The notes under the pieces were generated by a model. That model searched no databases, had not been told where the DNA came from, and was given only the letters and a program-made list of their open reading frames with translations. A DNA stretch of 64,000 nt, taken from NCBI GenBank assembly GCA_016185425.1, contig JACPNQ010000024.1, positions 300,054 to 364,053 of the forward strand, written 5' to 3'. This document shows, piece by piece, positions 9,627 through 18,420 of this stretch; positions within the stretch are counted from its first letter, which is position 1, and the number at the start of each line of letters is the position of its first letter. Source of the stretch: Acidobacteriota bacterium. Its GTDB lineage: Bacteria > Acidobacteriota > Terriglobia > Bryobacterales > Bryobacteraceae. A program made the translations under genes and the position numbers.

Positions 9627-11936
9627 ATGCGCGGTTCCGCCATCCTCGCCGTTTTCACCCTCGCCCTCGGCATCGGCGCGGCCGTAGCCGTATTCAGCAT
9701 CGTTGACGCCGTTCTCCTCCGCCCTCTCCCCTACCGCGACCCCGCCAGTCTCGCCGCCGTCTGGCTTACCAGCACCCGCGAAGGCACACTCTCCAAGATG
9801 TTCGCCGCGCACCGCGACTACGAAGAGATCCGCCGCCTCTCGCAGAGCTTCGAGTCCATTTCCGCCGCCACCTGGGCGAAGAGCACTGGGCGCACCCTTA
9901 CCGGCCGCGGCCCCGCCCGCGACATTCTCACCATCCCCGCCACCGCATCGTTCTTTAGCACTCTCGGCGCCAACGCCGCCATCGGCCGAGCTTTCCAACC
10001 CGGTGACGAAACCCAAGGCTGTTCACTCGTTCTCGCGCATAGTTTCTGGTCTTCCACGTTCGCATCCGATCCCGCCATCATCGGCAAATCTCTCTCCTTC
10101 CAAACGCAAACCTGTACCGTCCTCGGCGTCATGCCGCCAACGTTCGGTTTCTACCCGCGCCAGACCCAAGCCTGGATCCTCCTAGGCCCGAACTTCACGC
10201 CCGGCCAGAACGATATGCTCGTCGGCATCTTCGGTCGCCTTAGGCCCGGCGTCACCACTGCGCAAGCCGAGGCGGAGCTCATCGGCATCTACCGCGCCCT
10301 TCATAAGGAAATCGAAACCCGCGACTTCCAACCCATCGTCCGCGACCTCCACAGCGAGTTCACCACTCTCGCCGGTCCCAACCTCCGCTCCACGCTCCTC
10401 CTCGTCTTTGCCTCCGTACTCCTTGTCTTGTTGATCGCCTGCCTCAACGTAGCCAACCTCCTCCTCGCCCGCCTTTCCGGCCGTCAGCGCGAGCTCGCTG
10501 TGCGCGCCACACTCGGCGCGTCCCAATTCCGCCTCGGTGCTCAGGTTCTCGGTGAAGGCTTTCTGCTCGCCGCATGGGGTACCGCCCTCGGAATAGGCCT
10601 CGCCGCTGCCGCCATTCGCATCTTCCGAGCGATCAGCCCCATCGAGCTCGGTGTGCAGCACGATATCCGCATCAGCCTTCCGGTTCTTGCGTTCAGCGTC
10701 GTCCTTGCCTTTGCCACAACGCTGTTCTTCGCCGGACTCCCTGCCATTCGCGCCGGGCGTGTCGATCTCGTCCATCACCTCAAGGCCGCCGGCCGTGGCC
10801 TCGTTCATGGCCGCCAGGGACTCGCCCGGGCCGTCATCGCCATCGAGATGTCCCTGTCTTTCGTCCTGCTCATCGGCGCGGTGCTCCTCCTCTCGAACGC
10901 CCTCCACATGCGCCTCGAACCCCTCGGCTACGACCCGGACGGAATCCTCGCCACCCGCATCGGCGCTCGCGACGACATCTACCAGCGGCTCCTCGAACGC
11001 ATTCCCGGCGCGGCCCTTGCGTCTAAGCTCCCGCCAAACGTCGGCGGCAATCAGACGCTTGAGCGCCAGGACAAGCCCGTCGTCAAAGGCGCAGAAATCC
11101 ACGACACAGGCGGCGACGCCGTCAGTCCCGAATTCTTCAACCTCCTCCGCATCCCGCTCCGTGCCGGCCGTGTCTTCACCGATGCCGACACGGCCGCCTC
11201 CCGGCAAGTCGCTGTCATCAACGAGTCCCTCGCGGCCAAGTATTTCCCCGATGGCGATCCCATCGGCCGCCGGATCCGCATCGGCGGCGGCAACATGCAA
11301 TGGCTCACCATCGTAGGGATCGTCGGCAACACAAAGCACACCGAGTTCATGAACGAGACCCGGTGGGTCGAAACGCCAATCCTCTATCGGCCCATGTCGC
11401 AGGAGCCGCGTCCCGCCATGCAACTCGCCGTTCGCGGCTACAGTGCACAACACATCCAAGCCGAAATCGCCGCTGCCGACTCGGCAATTCCAATCGGTGA
11501 AATCGAGCCGCTCACCGTTCAACTTGGCCAAAAGCTTGCCTATCCTCGCTTCCGCGCCGTCATCCTCGGATTCTTCGCACTCTCCGCCCTTCTCCTCTCT
11601 GCCGTCGGTCTCTATGGCGTCGTCTCTCAACTCGTCGCGCGGCGTATCCCCGAATTTGGCGTTCGCAAAGCAATCGGCGCACAAACCGGACACCTGCTCT
11701 GGCTTGTCTTCCGCCAGGGCGGAGCGCCCGTTGTGCTCGGTCTCGCCGCGGGAGCCGCCTTCGTCCTTGCGTCGAACCGTCTCCTCGCTAACCTCTTGTA
11801 TGGCATGACGCCATCGGATCCCGAGGCGCTCACCGCCGTCAGCGCAATCCTCCTTCTCGTTGCCCTGCTCGCCATGCTCGCCCCTGCCATACGCGCCGCG
11901 CGCATCGATCCCCTCACCGCTCTTCGTGACGAGTAA
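9627..11936 (+). CDS. ADOP-type ABC transporter permease (MacB/FtsX family)
   Basis: About 769 residues from the ATG at 9627; a TTG at 9543 would add 28 poorly conserved residues. A first membrane helix (AILAVFTLALGIGAAVAVFS) is followed by the family motif AVLLRPLPY and a MacB-like periplasmic core. FtsX membrane bundles come at about residues 260-420 (LLLVFASVLLVLLIACLNV, RLSGRQRELAVRATLGA) and again at the C-terminus (GVVSQLVARRIPEFGVRKAIGA). This duplicated layout is the acidobacterial ADOP permease. No ATPase gene is adjacent. The usual N-terminal cytoplasmic segment before the first helix is missing or very short. Confidence 0.88.
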   Translation: MRGSAILAVFTLALGIGAAVAVFSIVDAVLLRPLPYRDPASLAAVWLTSTREGTLSKMFAAHRDYEEIRRLSQSFESISAATWAKSTGRTLTGRGPARDILTIPATASFFSTLGANAAIGRAFQPGDETQGCSLVLAHSFWSSTFASDPAIIGKSLSFQTQTCTVLGVMPPTFGFYPRQTQAWILLGPNFTPGQNDMLVGIFGRLRPGVTTAQAEAELIGIYRALHKEIETRDFQPIVRDLHSEFTTLAGPNLRSTLLLVFASVLLVLLIACLNVANLLLARLSGRQRELAVRATLGASQFRLGAQVLGEGFLLAAWGTALGIGLAAAAIRIFRAISPIELGVQHDIRISLPVLAFSVVLAFATTLFFAGLPAIRAGRVDLVHHLKAAGRGLVHGRQGLARAVIAIEMSLSFVLLIGAVLLLSNALHMRLEPLGYDPDGILATRIGARDDIYQRLLERIPGAALASKLPPNVGGNQTLERQDKPVVKGAEIHDTGGDAVSPEFFNLLRIPLRAGRVFTDADTAASRQVAVINESLAAKYFPDGDPIGRRIRIGGGNMQWLTIVGIVGNTKHTEFMNETRWVETPILYRPMSQEPRPAMQLAVRGYSAQHIQAEIAAADSAIPIGEIEPLTVQLGQKLAYPRFRAVILGFFALSALLLSAVGLYGVVSQLVARRIPEFGVRKAIGAQTGHLLWLVFRQGGAPVVLGLAAGAAFVLASNRLLANLLYGMTPSDPEALTAVSAILLLVALLAMLAPAIRAARIDPLTALRDE

Positions 11937-12071
11937 CTCCGACTCACTCCGTGTCCAAGTTACCCGCCGCATCCGCTTTTTCTAATACAAACAAGCCACT
12001 TATACTAATGGCCTGCCGATTGCTATAAGAAGGCTGCCCGCCCGCCGTCCTCTCTGTTCCCCGGAAATCCC

Positions 12072-13715
12072 ATGCCCCACCGCCTCCTAGTTGGGGTCGG
12101 CGTGTATCTTTTTGCGCTGACTTATTCCTGCTTATACAACTATTTCGACACTGACGATATGATGAACCTCTATGGCGCGTGGCACCGGTTCGGCGATCAA
12201 GTTCGCCCCGCCGGTGCCATTTTTTATCGCACCATCTTCGACGTCGCCGGCTTTCAGCCGCTAGCCTTCCATATCGCCGGTTTCGTGCTGATCTTTTTCA
12301 ATCTCTACCTGTTTTCGCGCCTCCTCAATCACTTTGCCGGCAATCGCATCGCCGCAACCGCCGCGCTCCTGTTTGGCTGCTTCCAGGGCAGTATGTGGAT
12401 GATATACGCCAGCACCGGGATGATCTACGATGTCCTCTGCGCCACGTTTCTCCACTTAGCACTACTGATAGCGATCGAACGGCCCGGCCGTTGGATACTC
12501 ATTGGGATATTACAAGTCGCCGCGTTGAGCGCAAAGGAGTTAGGTGTAAGTCTTCCGCTGCTGTTACTGCTTTACGGCGTCTATTACAAACCCGTTTCTC
12601 GCAAGGTGCTGCTGCTCACGGCGCTCCTCTCGGCCGGATTCGTCGCTCAACGATTCCTGATTAAGAACCTCCTTACTGGGCACGAAGCCTACACGCCCGT
12701 ATTCACCTGGGAACGGATCGGAAGCTGTGTCGCAACGTATACTACGATCCTCTTTTCCCATAGCCTGACCTTCACCCCGTTAGCCGCCGTCTTATTCTGG
12801 CTTGGCCTTCTCGCCGTCGCCGCCGCCATCCGCTCCTGGCGTATGTCCTTCGGCATCCTGTTCTTTTGGGCCGGCCTGTCCCCAATGCTCGTCGGGACTC
12901 CCCGTCATTCGGGCTACGTCTTCTATGTCTCCTTCATCGGCCTCGCTCTCGCCTTTGGCTCGCTCGCGGCGTGGATCCGTGCCGCTGTCCTCGCTCATCA
13001 GCCCCGGCGTTTTCTCCGCCCCGTGTTGACCGTACTCTTCCTAGCGGTGGTCGTAACGGTCCACTACTACCAGAAACGCGTCACCTTCAAGCGCAGCGAA
13101 CTGCCCGGTGGCCAAGACGCTATTCGCACTCTCGCCAAAATCCACCTTCCACTCCGCCAGGGCCAACGCGTGCTCATCCTCAACAGCCCCGGCATGGCAT
13201 CCAGCTATCTCGGCGCCTTCACTCTAACCCTTACCCATCGTGTCCGCGATCTTGACGTCGTTGAGGAACCCTGGCGCGAGGGATTCCGCCGCTCCGAAGC
13301 CAAATACGATCACGTTCTGGTTTTCCCGCCGGGCCGCCCCGATCCGATCATCCTCTCGACCCTCTCCTTGACGATGACAGCCGACGGCAGGAGCCCGAAC
13401 ATCAGCCCTACCCAGAACAGCGCCGTCGATATCCAATCGACATATCTGCTCCGGACCCCGCAGACAATCAGCAAACTCTCGATGCACAGTCCGAAGAACC
13501 AAAGCACCGCGCCAAACACCACCGCGCCCAGCAGTCCGGTAAAGAACTCCTTCACGGACGGGGCAAGACCAATCGCCAACCCAACCGCCATCCCCGCAAA
13601 GAACCCAAAACTGGGAATCCTTGACGCAGCCTCTTCCGACAAGCCCATCCAAAGAAACAACGGCCGCGCCATGATCAGTGCCCATGTCACCACAATCCCC
13701 ATCAGCGCCATGTAG
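12072..13715 (+). CDS. Polytopic membrane protein, GT-C glycosyltransferase-like
   Basis: 547 residues. The first ~340 residues contain about nine or ten hydrophobic helices. The first extracytoplasmic loop has an acidic cluster (YFDTDDMMNLYG) like the DxD/DD motif of GT-C glycosyltransferases, which use lipid-linked sugars. A soluble region follows (KRSELPGGQDAIRTL, RVLILNSPG). From about residue 415 the sequence is Ser/Pro/Thr/Asn-rich and without domain character, because the frame runs antisense through the gene at 13310-13741. The natural end is therefore probably near 13330, and the tail is read-through. The exact reaction is unknown. Confidence 0.65.
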   Translation: MPHRLLVGVGVYLFALTYSCLYNYFDTDDMMNLYGAWHRFGDQVRPAGAIFYRTIFDVAGFQPLAFHIAGFVLIFFNLYLFSRLLNHFAGNRIAATAALLFGCFQGSMWMIYASTGMIYDVLCATFLHLALLIAIERPGRWILIGILQVAALSAKELGVSLPLLLLLYGVYYKPVSRKVLLLTALLSAGFVAQRFLIKNLLTGHEAYTPVFTWERIGSCVATYTTILFSHSLTFTPLAAVLFWLGLLAVAAAIRSWRMSFGILFFWAGLSPMLVGTPRHSGYVFYVSFIGLALAFGSLAAWIRAAVLAHQPRRFLRPVLTVLFLAVVVTVHYYQKRVTFKRSELPGGQDAIRTLAKIHLPLRQGQRVLILNSPGMASSYLGAFTLTLTHRVRDLDVVEEPWREGFRRSEAKYDHVLVFPPGRPDPIILSTLSLTMTADGRSPNISPTQNSAVDIQSTYLLRTPQTISKLSMHSPKNQSTAPNTTAPSSPVKNSFTDGARPIANPTAIPAKNPKLGILDAASSDKPIQRNNGRAMISAHVTTIPISAM

Positions 13716-13741
13716 CCGATGGTTTTGACGGCCGTTTTCAA
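13310..13741 (-). CDS. Small membrane protein of unknown function
   Basis: 143 residues from a TTG directly after the stop codon of the esterase gene; an ATG at 13711 is an alternative start. The protein has about four hydrophobic helices (YMALMGIVVTWALIMA, FGFFAGMAVGLAIGLA, LLGAVVFGAVLWFFGL, ISTALFWVGLMFGLLPSA). This regular pattern makes it more believable than the opposite-strand reading of the same bases. It is probably co-transcribed with the SGNH esterase upstream. No family recognised. Confidence 0.55.
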   Translation of the reverse strand: MKTAVKTIGYMALMGIVVTWALIMARPLFLWMGLSEEAASRIPSFGFFAGMAVGLAIGLAPSVKEFFTGLLGAVVFGAVLWFFGLCIESLLIVCGVRSRYVDWISTALFWVGLMFGLLPSAVIVKERVERMIGSGRPGGKTRT

Positions 13742-14491
13742 CTACTTGCCCCAACCCGGATCGAGCATCAGGTACGCGTGCGCATACCGCCGCCCAAACT
13801 CCCGAAGGCTCGGCGAATCGAAATGCAGCACATCGCCTTTATGAACCAGCCCGCCGGACGAAACGAACGCCACGCGCGAACCGGCGGCCGCCAGTAGCGC
13901 CAACTGTTCGTTCATCAGCCGTGCGAGCGGATAATCGTTTTTCTCCCTCGTATATAAAAACTGCCCCAACTCGCCCACCACAATCGGCACATCGCCCAAC
14001 TCGGCCCGTAGCGACTTCATCACCGCCAGCCACCGCTCCTGATACGACCGGATCAGCTCCAACTTGCCCGAATCGGCCTCACCCTGGTGCCAAAGAATGG
14101 CGCGCAGCCTGCCGTTTTTCATCGCTGTCTTCGCGCGGCGCAGCGCGTCGCTGTAGAGCTTGCCGCCCGGTTTCCATTCGTCGAGCGCGCTTCCCCCCAT
14201 CGCTGCCGGAATAAGCCCGATCTTCTTTCCCGGCGCCCGGTCAGACAGCACTTTCGCGAAGCTCCGTCCAAGGCCCGTTCCCAAACGGTCCGGCCTGTCG
14301 AAGTGAATCGGTTCAATCGCCGGTACCCACGTCTCCTCCTTGGTCAACGTGAAGATGTTGGGGAAGGGAACCTTGTCCTGCTCCTCGATCACCCCGCGCC
14401 CCGCCATGTTGGACTGCCCGATCAGCAGGAACAGCTCCATCTCCTGGCCGAAGGCGGCGAGAGAGACAGCGAATAGAAGGAACCGGATCAT
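13742..14491 (-). CDS. Sialate O-acetylesterase-like SGNH hydrolase, exported
   Basis: 249 residues with a signal peptide (IRFLLFAVSLAAFGQ). The SGNH/SASA blocks are clear: GQSNMAGRG with the nucleophile Ser, GGSALDEWKPGG, ILWHQGEADSG, and the catalytic Asp-x-x-His region HKGDVLHFDS. The expected activity is removal of O-acetyl groups from carbohydrates (sialate or xylan acetyl esters), in the periplasm or outside. The gene ends exactly where the small membrane protein begins. Confidence 0.85.
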   Translation of the reverse strand: MIRFLLFAVSLAAFGQEMELFLLIGQSNMAGRGVIEEQDKVPFPNIFTLTKEETWVPAIEPIHFDRPDRLGTGLGRSFAKVLSDRAPGKKIGLIPAAMGGSALDEWKPGGKLYSDALRRAKTAMKNGRLRAILWHQGEADSGKLELIRSYQERWLAVMKSLRAELGDVPIVVGELGQFLYTREKNDYPLARLMNEQLALLAAAGSRVAFVSSGGLVHKGDVLHFDSPSLREFGRRYAHAYLMLDPGWGK

Positions 14492-14503
14492 AATCCAGCC
14501 ATT

Positions 14504-15160
14504 CTATAGCGAACGAATCCGGATCGACCGGAACCAGCACTCCGATTGATGATTCTGCAGCGCGATAGCCGAGCGCTCCGGCAGCTTCTCCTCCAATCGA
14601 AGCGACAGGACCAGCCGGCCGTTTAGCCAGTGTTCAATCGACGGCTTGCGCACGACGATTTTCGACTCGTTGAATGCGCCCGCCGGACGCAGCGGAGGCT
14701 GCGTTGGCGCGGCCTTCGAATACAGAGATGCGGTGCCCCGCGTTGGATCGCGTTTGGCTTCGGCGCTCCGTTCGTCGTCTGTCAGTTGATACTCACAACC
14801 CCGCGCCCGCGCTTGCGGCCGGGCGGCGCTGACGCCTTTCGGCATCCATGAGTCGTACTTCGAAATCAGGTACTTCACGCCGCAGTTCCCGCCTGGCGCG
14901 ATCTTCCAATGGAAGACTAATTCAAAATCGCCAAACTCCCGCTCCGTGCGGATGTCCTGAAACGTCGGCTGATGCACGACGGCCTTCAAACAGCCATCTT
15001 CAACCCGCCAGCAATCGGTTGGAAACGAATCGCCGGCAACCGGCATCCAACCCGCGGTGGAATTTCCATCAAACAAACTCACCCAGTCCTGTGCGCGAAG
15101 CCCTATGCCCGCGAACAGAACGGTGCGCCGCGCGACTGGAGCTTTCCACACACTTTCCAT
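14504..15160 (-). CDS. 3-keto-disaccharide hydrolase (DUF1080) family protein
   Basis: 218 residues with an N-terminal leader (RRTVLFAGIGLRAQ). The DUF1080 jelly-roll fold is recognised by WVSLFDGNSTAGW, DGCLKA, FGDFELVFHWKIAPGGNCGVKY and the closing IALQNHQSECWFRSIRIR. Family members bind or cleave 3-keto sugars or related glycans and are very common in Acidobacteria and Planctomycetes. It lies 12 bp upstream of the SGNH esterase on the same strand, which suggests a small carbohydrate-processing unit. The substrate is unknown. Confidence 0.85.
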   Translation of the reverse strand: MESVWKAPVARRTVLFAGIGLRAQDWVSLFDGNSTAGWMPVAGDSFPTDCWRVEDGCLKAVVHQPTFQDIRTEREFGDFELVFHWKIAPGGNCGVKYLISKYDSWMPKGVSAARPQARARGCEYQLTDDERSAEAKRDPTRGTASLYSKAAPTQPPLRPAGAFNESKIVVRKPSIEHWLNGRLVLSLRLEEKLPERSAIALQNHQSECWFRSIRIRSL

Positions 15161-15178
15161 TTGAGTACAATCCTACCT

Positions 15179-15526
15179 ATGAAACTTGCCCGAATTCTCA
15201 TTGCGCTGTTTGCCCTTGCTTCCTTCCTTCCTGCCCAACCGGCCCCTAAAAAGGAAGCCGCTAAGAAGGAAGTAGTCGTCAAGAAGGAAGCCGTCAAGAA
15301 GGAAGCGCCCGCCACAACGGGTCTTATCGACCTCAACACCGCGGACGCGGCCACGTTGAAGACGATCCCCGGCATCGGCGACGCCTACTCCGCCAAAATC
15401 ATCGCCAACCGTCCCTACAGAGGCAAGGACGAGATCGTTTCCAAGGCGGGCGTGCCCCAGGCGACCTACGACAAGATCAAGGACAAGATCATCGCCAAGC
15501 AGGCTCCAGCGGCAAAGAAAAAGTAA
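15179..15526 (+). CDS. Helix-hairpin-helix (ComEA-like) exported protein
   Basis: 115 residues from the ATG at 15179, chosen because a signal peptide follows directly (ARILIALFALASFLPAQ). A Lys/Glu/Ala-rich linker with repeated KKE units leads into a ComEA-type helix-hairpin-helix domain (LIDLNTADAATLKTIPGIG, AKIIANRPYRGKDEIV). The family binds DNA without sequence preference. An exported HhH protein could take part in DNA uptake, but no other competence genes are near. Its stop codon abuts that of the FAH gene on the other strand. Confidence 0.8.
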   Translation: MKLARILIALFALASFLPAQPAPKKEAAKKEVVVKKEAVKKEAPATTGLIDLNTADAATLKTIPGIGDAYSAKIIANRPYRGKDEIVSKAGVPQATYDKIKDKIIAKQAPAAKKK

Positions 15527-16354
15527 TCACTCCGCTTTGATCGGATTGCGCAATACCCCGATCCCTTCAATATCCACTTCGACCATATCGCCGGGGCTCA
15601 TCTTTTTGGTGGTCCCCGGCGTTCCTGTGTAGACCAGGTCACCGGGCTCGAGCGTGACGAACTTGCTCGTGAACGCAATCATGGTGGGCACATCGTAGAT
15701 CAGCTCCGACGTCGATTGCTCCTGCACTACTTTGCCGTTCAACCGCGTGCGCAACATCAGCTTGCCGTAGTCGATGCCCGCGACGACATAGGGTCCAAGC
15801 GGACCGAACGTATCCGAACCCTTCGCGCGCCACCATTGAATGTCTTTATCCGGTCCTCCTTGCCATTGGCGTTCGCTGACGTCGTTTCCACAGGTGACAC
15901 CGAAGACGCCGGCCGCGGCCTGCTCTTTCGAGGCATTCTTCAACTTCTTGCCGATCACCGCGACCAGTTCACCTTCATAGTGCACGTCGGTCGAGTCCTT
16001 GGGCAGGATGATCGGATCGTCCGGGCCGCAAATGCATGCGACCGGCTTGTAGAACATCTCCGGGCGAGCTGGCGGCGCCACCGTGCCCAGGTGGCTCTTG
16101 TAGTTCCGCGCGATTGCGACAACTTTCCCCGGAGCAACCGGAGCGAGGAGCTTCACGTCCTTCAGCTTGTGAACCGTTCCGTTCGGCTTGCCGCCTTTGA
16201 GGAAGTCACCGCTCAATTCGCGAATCTCTTCGCCAGCCAGCGCGCCGTATGCTACTCGAGTCCCTTTGCGGAACCGGACATACTTCGCAGGTCCGTTTTG
16301 CCCCTGTAACGCCATCGCGGTTGTGGCCGCGCCCAGAACAGTTCTCCGTGTCAT
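15527..16354 (-). CDS. Fumarylacetoacetate hydrolase (FAH) family protein, Tat leader
   Basis: 275 residues from the ATG at 16354, preferred because a Tat-type leader (MTRRTVLGAATT) starts there; an upstream start at 16387 exists. The FAH fold is clear: VVAIARNYKSHLG, FYKPVACICGPDDPIILP, the metal ligands in HYEGELVAVIGKK, GVTCGNDVSERQWQ, and YTGTPGTTKKMSPGD. Likely reactions are hydrolysis, decarboxylation or isomerisation of beta-diketo acids. An exported FAH is unusual, since most are cytoplasmic catabolic enzymes. Confidence 0.88.
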   Translation of the reverse strand: MTRRTVLGAATTAMALQGQNGPAKYVRFRKGTRVAYGALAGEEIRELSGDFLKGGKPNGTVHKLKDVKLLAPVAPGKVVAIARNYKSHLGTVAPPARPEMFYKPVACICGPDDPIILPKDSTDVHYEGELVAVIGKKLKNASKEQAAAGVFGVTCGNDVSERQWQGGPDKDIQWWRAKGSDTFGPLGPYVVAGIDYGKLMLRTRLNGKVVQEQSTSELIYDVPTMIAFTSKFVTLEPGDLVYTGTPGTTKKMSPGDMVEVDIEGIGVLRNPIKAE

Positions 16355-16385
16355 GACAGAGATTCTATACAATGGAGGAAGACTC

Positions 16386-16814
16386 ATGAGTGCGGAAGCA
16401 GCGAAGATCCCTCAACCGGCCAAACCCAGTGTGCCGATCTCGAAATGGTTGCCGGTGGTCCTCATCGCTTGGGCGATTCCCGGCGCCGGCCATCTTTATT
16501 TGAAGCGAACTCAGCGCGGTGCGCTGATCGGCTCGGCCACGATTCTCTGTTTCCTGTTCGGTCTCATGATGCGCGGCGCCTTCTTCGAACCGCAAACCGG
16601 CGACCTCCTGTTGACGTTGATCAACGTCGGCGGCCACATCGCCAACATCATGACGGGCATTCCCTACTTCCTGGCGACTTGGCTTGGTTATAACCAGCCC
16701 GACGTCGCCGGCCATGTGCACGACTACGGAACGAAGTTCCTGGTTGGCGCCGGCCTGCTCAACATTTTGAACATGGTCGATGCCTGGGAAATCGCCACCG
16801 GAGAAAAAGAGTAA
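16386..16814 (+). CDS. Small membrane protein (DUF6677-like)
   Basis: 142 residues starting at an ATG preceded by a strong GGAGGA ribosome binding site. About three to four hydrophobic segments are visible (LPVVLIAWAIPGAGHLYL, GSATILCFLFGLMM, ITGIP-like and FLVGAGLLNILNMVDAWEI stretches). The PGxGHLY and 'N-x-V-D-A-W' features fit the small acidobacterial DUF6677 family, whose role is unknown. It probably forms an operon with the 61-residue membrane peptide that starts 6 bp downstream. Confidence 0.7.
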   Translation: MSAEAAKIPQPAKPSVPISKWLPVVLIAWAIPGAGHLYLKRTQRGALIGSATILCFLFGLMMRGAFFEPQTGDLLLTLINVGGHIANIMTGIPYFLATWLGYNQPDVAGHVHDYGTKFLVGAGLLNILNMVDAWEIATGEKE

Positions 16815-16820
16815 GCCCCC

Positions 16821-17006
16821 ATGCCCAAGGTAAACCTCAGTCACATGGAGGCTTCGATCCTCCTCGCGCTCTTGATCTCGGTTGTTCTCGGTGTGGTCAC
16901 CAAGAAGACCGATAAGGAGCGGCTGCACTACGGCTTATATTGCTTCGGCTGCTTCCTGGCCACCCTGTTCGGTCTAGGGTGGCTCATGAAGCTCGGCCAC
17001 GGCTAA
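16821..17006 (+). CDS. Small two-helix membrane protein
   Basis: 61 residues starting 6 bp after the preceding stop codon. Two hydrophobic helices (ASILLALLISVVLGVVTKK and YCFGCFLATLFGLGWLMKLG) are joined by a charged turn (KTDKERLHYG). The tight spacing and the membrane character shared with the gene before it suggest translational coupling and a joint role. No family assigned. Confidence 0.6.
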   Translation: MPKVNLSHMEASILLALLISVVLGVVTKKTDKERLHYGLYCFGCFLATLFGLGWLMKLGHG

Positions 17007-17063
17007 TACGGGGACGGTATACTCAATTCCCTATTTCCGCCGCCGCCCGGCCACGGCTGAGTT

Positions 17064-17603
17064 CTACTTCAGCGCCTTCTCGATCGCCTCGGCCATCTCC
17101 GGCGAATCGGGCTTCACGCCGGGTTCGAACCGCTGCAGCGGCTTGCCGTCTTTGCCGACCAGGAACTTCGTGAAATTCCATTTCACCTCGCCGCCCACAT
17201 TGGGGTTGGCCGATTTGTCGGTCAGGTACTGATACAGCGGCGTGGTGTCGCCACCCTTGACCGAAACCTTCGACATCATCGGAAACGTAACGTTATAGGT
17301 GCGTGAGCAGAACGTCGCGATCTCTTCGTTCGTACCGGGCTCCTGCGCGCCGAAGTTGTTGGCGGGCACACCGATGATGACCAGACCCTTGTCCTTGTAC
17401 TTCGAGTATAGACTCTGCAATCCCGTGTACTGCGGCGTGTAGCCGCATTTGCTGGCTACGTTGACAACCAGCAGCACCTTGCCCTTATAAGAAGCGAGCG
17501 GTGCTGCCTTTCCATCGATGGTGTTCAGCGTGAAGTCGTGCACGCTGGAAGCGGAGAACGCGGCGGCTGTCGACATAGCGAGTGTAATCAGTAGATTCCT
17601 CAT
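17064..17603 (-). CDS. Glutathione peroxidase-like thiol peroxidase, exported
   Basis: 179 residues with a signal peptide (MRNLLITLAMSTAAAFSAS). The glutathione-peroxidase active site is complete in its cysteine form: peroxidatic Cys in NVASKCGYTPQY, Gln in NNFGAQEPGTNEE, and Trp/Asn in VKWNFTKFLV. Cysteine replaces selenocysteine, so the enzyme probably uses thioredoxin-like partners. It should reduce hydrogen peroxide or lipid peroxides in the periplasm. A terminator for the convergent-side operon lies just upstream at 17662-17692. Confidence 0.92.
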   Translation of the reverse strand: MRNLLITLAMSTAAAFSASSVHDFTLNTIDGKAAPLASYKGKVLLVVNVASKCGYTPQYTGLQSLYSKYKDKGLVIIGVPANNFGAQEPGTNEEIATFCSRTYNVTFPMMSKVSVKGGDTTPLYQYLTDKSANPNVGGEVKWNFTKFLVGKDGKPLQRFEPGVKPDSPEMAEAIEKALK

Positions 17604-17661
17604 GTTCGAATTATCCTCAATTTCTGATCACACAGTGACGAACGCGCGCGCGAACACCAAT

Positions 17662-17692
17662 AAAAAAGCCCACAGCAAGCCGTGGGCTTTTT
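17662..17692 (-). terminator. Intrinsic terminator after the molybdoenzyme/DUF1326 operon
   Basis: A run of As (17662-17667) and GCCCAC are followed, after an 8-base loop, by GTGGGC and five Ts. This gives a GC-rich stem flanked by A and T runs, which can work in both directions. It sits 20 bp past the stop codon of the DUF1326 gene, so its main role is probably to end that minus-strand transcript. Confidence 0.85.
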
Positions 17693-17713
17693 CATTAAGT
17701 TGTGAGCCGGCGA

Positions 17714-18388
17714 CTACTCGCTCAAATGGAAATTCGCCACAAACGCGCTGGCCTTCTCCGGGCTCGACCAGGTCGTTCCCAAAGCATCGCCCTTATAGTT
17801 GTGGGCGAGAGCATAGGCCGGCATCGCATGGTCGACTTCCGTCAACGGCGGATACCAAACATCTTCGTGCGAGCAGACTTGATCGGCCTTGCGAATGCCG
17901 CGTGTCTGGATCGCCGCCAAAGCGCCCGCCTGCAATTTCGCCGTGGCTGTGTGGACGTTGTTGTCCTCCACTGTCAGTGTCACCGGTTTGTAGTCGATGC
18001 GAACGACGTCGCTCAACAGATCCTTGCTCATACGTTGCGCAAAGGACTTGAGCGCAAGACGCTGTTCCGGCGTCGCGTTTTCGTCGATGATCAGCACGGA
18101 TTTCACCGGATACGCCGTGTGATGCACATCACCGAGCGTGGCCGATGCCTTGACAACTCCCACTACGCCGAGACCGTCAAGGCTGACGCCTTCCCAGGTC
18201 CCCTTTTCAATCTTCCAGCCCATGACCGCAAGATTGCCGGCCATTTCCACTTCGGAGTTCGCGAAGCAGGGCCCGACGAATACATCGGCGGAGCGGGCTT
18301 CTACATATGTTCCGCGAATTTGCTTGGACGGGAAGCCCGCTCCAAACAGAAACGAGGCACTGCACAGAACCATTAGCGCTTTCTTCAT
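17714..18388 (-). CDS. DUF1326 domain-containing exported protein
   Basis: 224 residues from the ATG at 18388, chosen for its AGGAG ribosome binding site and the signal peptide that follows (MKKALMVLCSASFLFGAGF). The DUF1326 signature is near the mature N-terminus (GTYVEARSADVFVGPCFANSE), followed by the typical GWKIEKGTWEGVSLDGL. The family has no established reaction. It follows the molybdoenzyme genes and the small Cys-rich gene on the same strand and ends at a clear terminator, so it is probably the last gene of that operon. Confidence 0.82.
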   Translation of the reverse strand: MKKALMVLCSASFLFGAGFPSKQIRGTYVEARSADVFVGPCFANSEVEMAGNLAVMGWKIEKGTWEGVSLDGLGVVGVVKASATLGDVHHTAYPVKSVLIIDENATPEQRLALKSFAQRMSKDLLSDVVRIDYKPVTLTVEDNNVHTATAKLQAGALAAIQTRGIRKADQVCSHEDVWYPPLTEVDHAMPAYALAHNYKGDALGTTWSSPEKASAFVANFHLSE

Positions 18389-18420
18389 CCGAGTCTCCTG
18401 CCTTAAGGATACAACGCTCG

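Noticed and set aside
10182..11972. 596-codon open frame antisense to the ADOP permease
   Set aside because: The product is Glu/Asp/Gly-rich without hydrophobic core or motifs, the mirror of a membrane protein gene.
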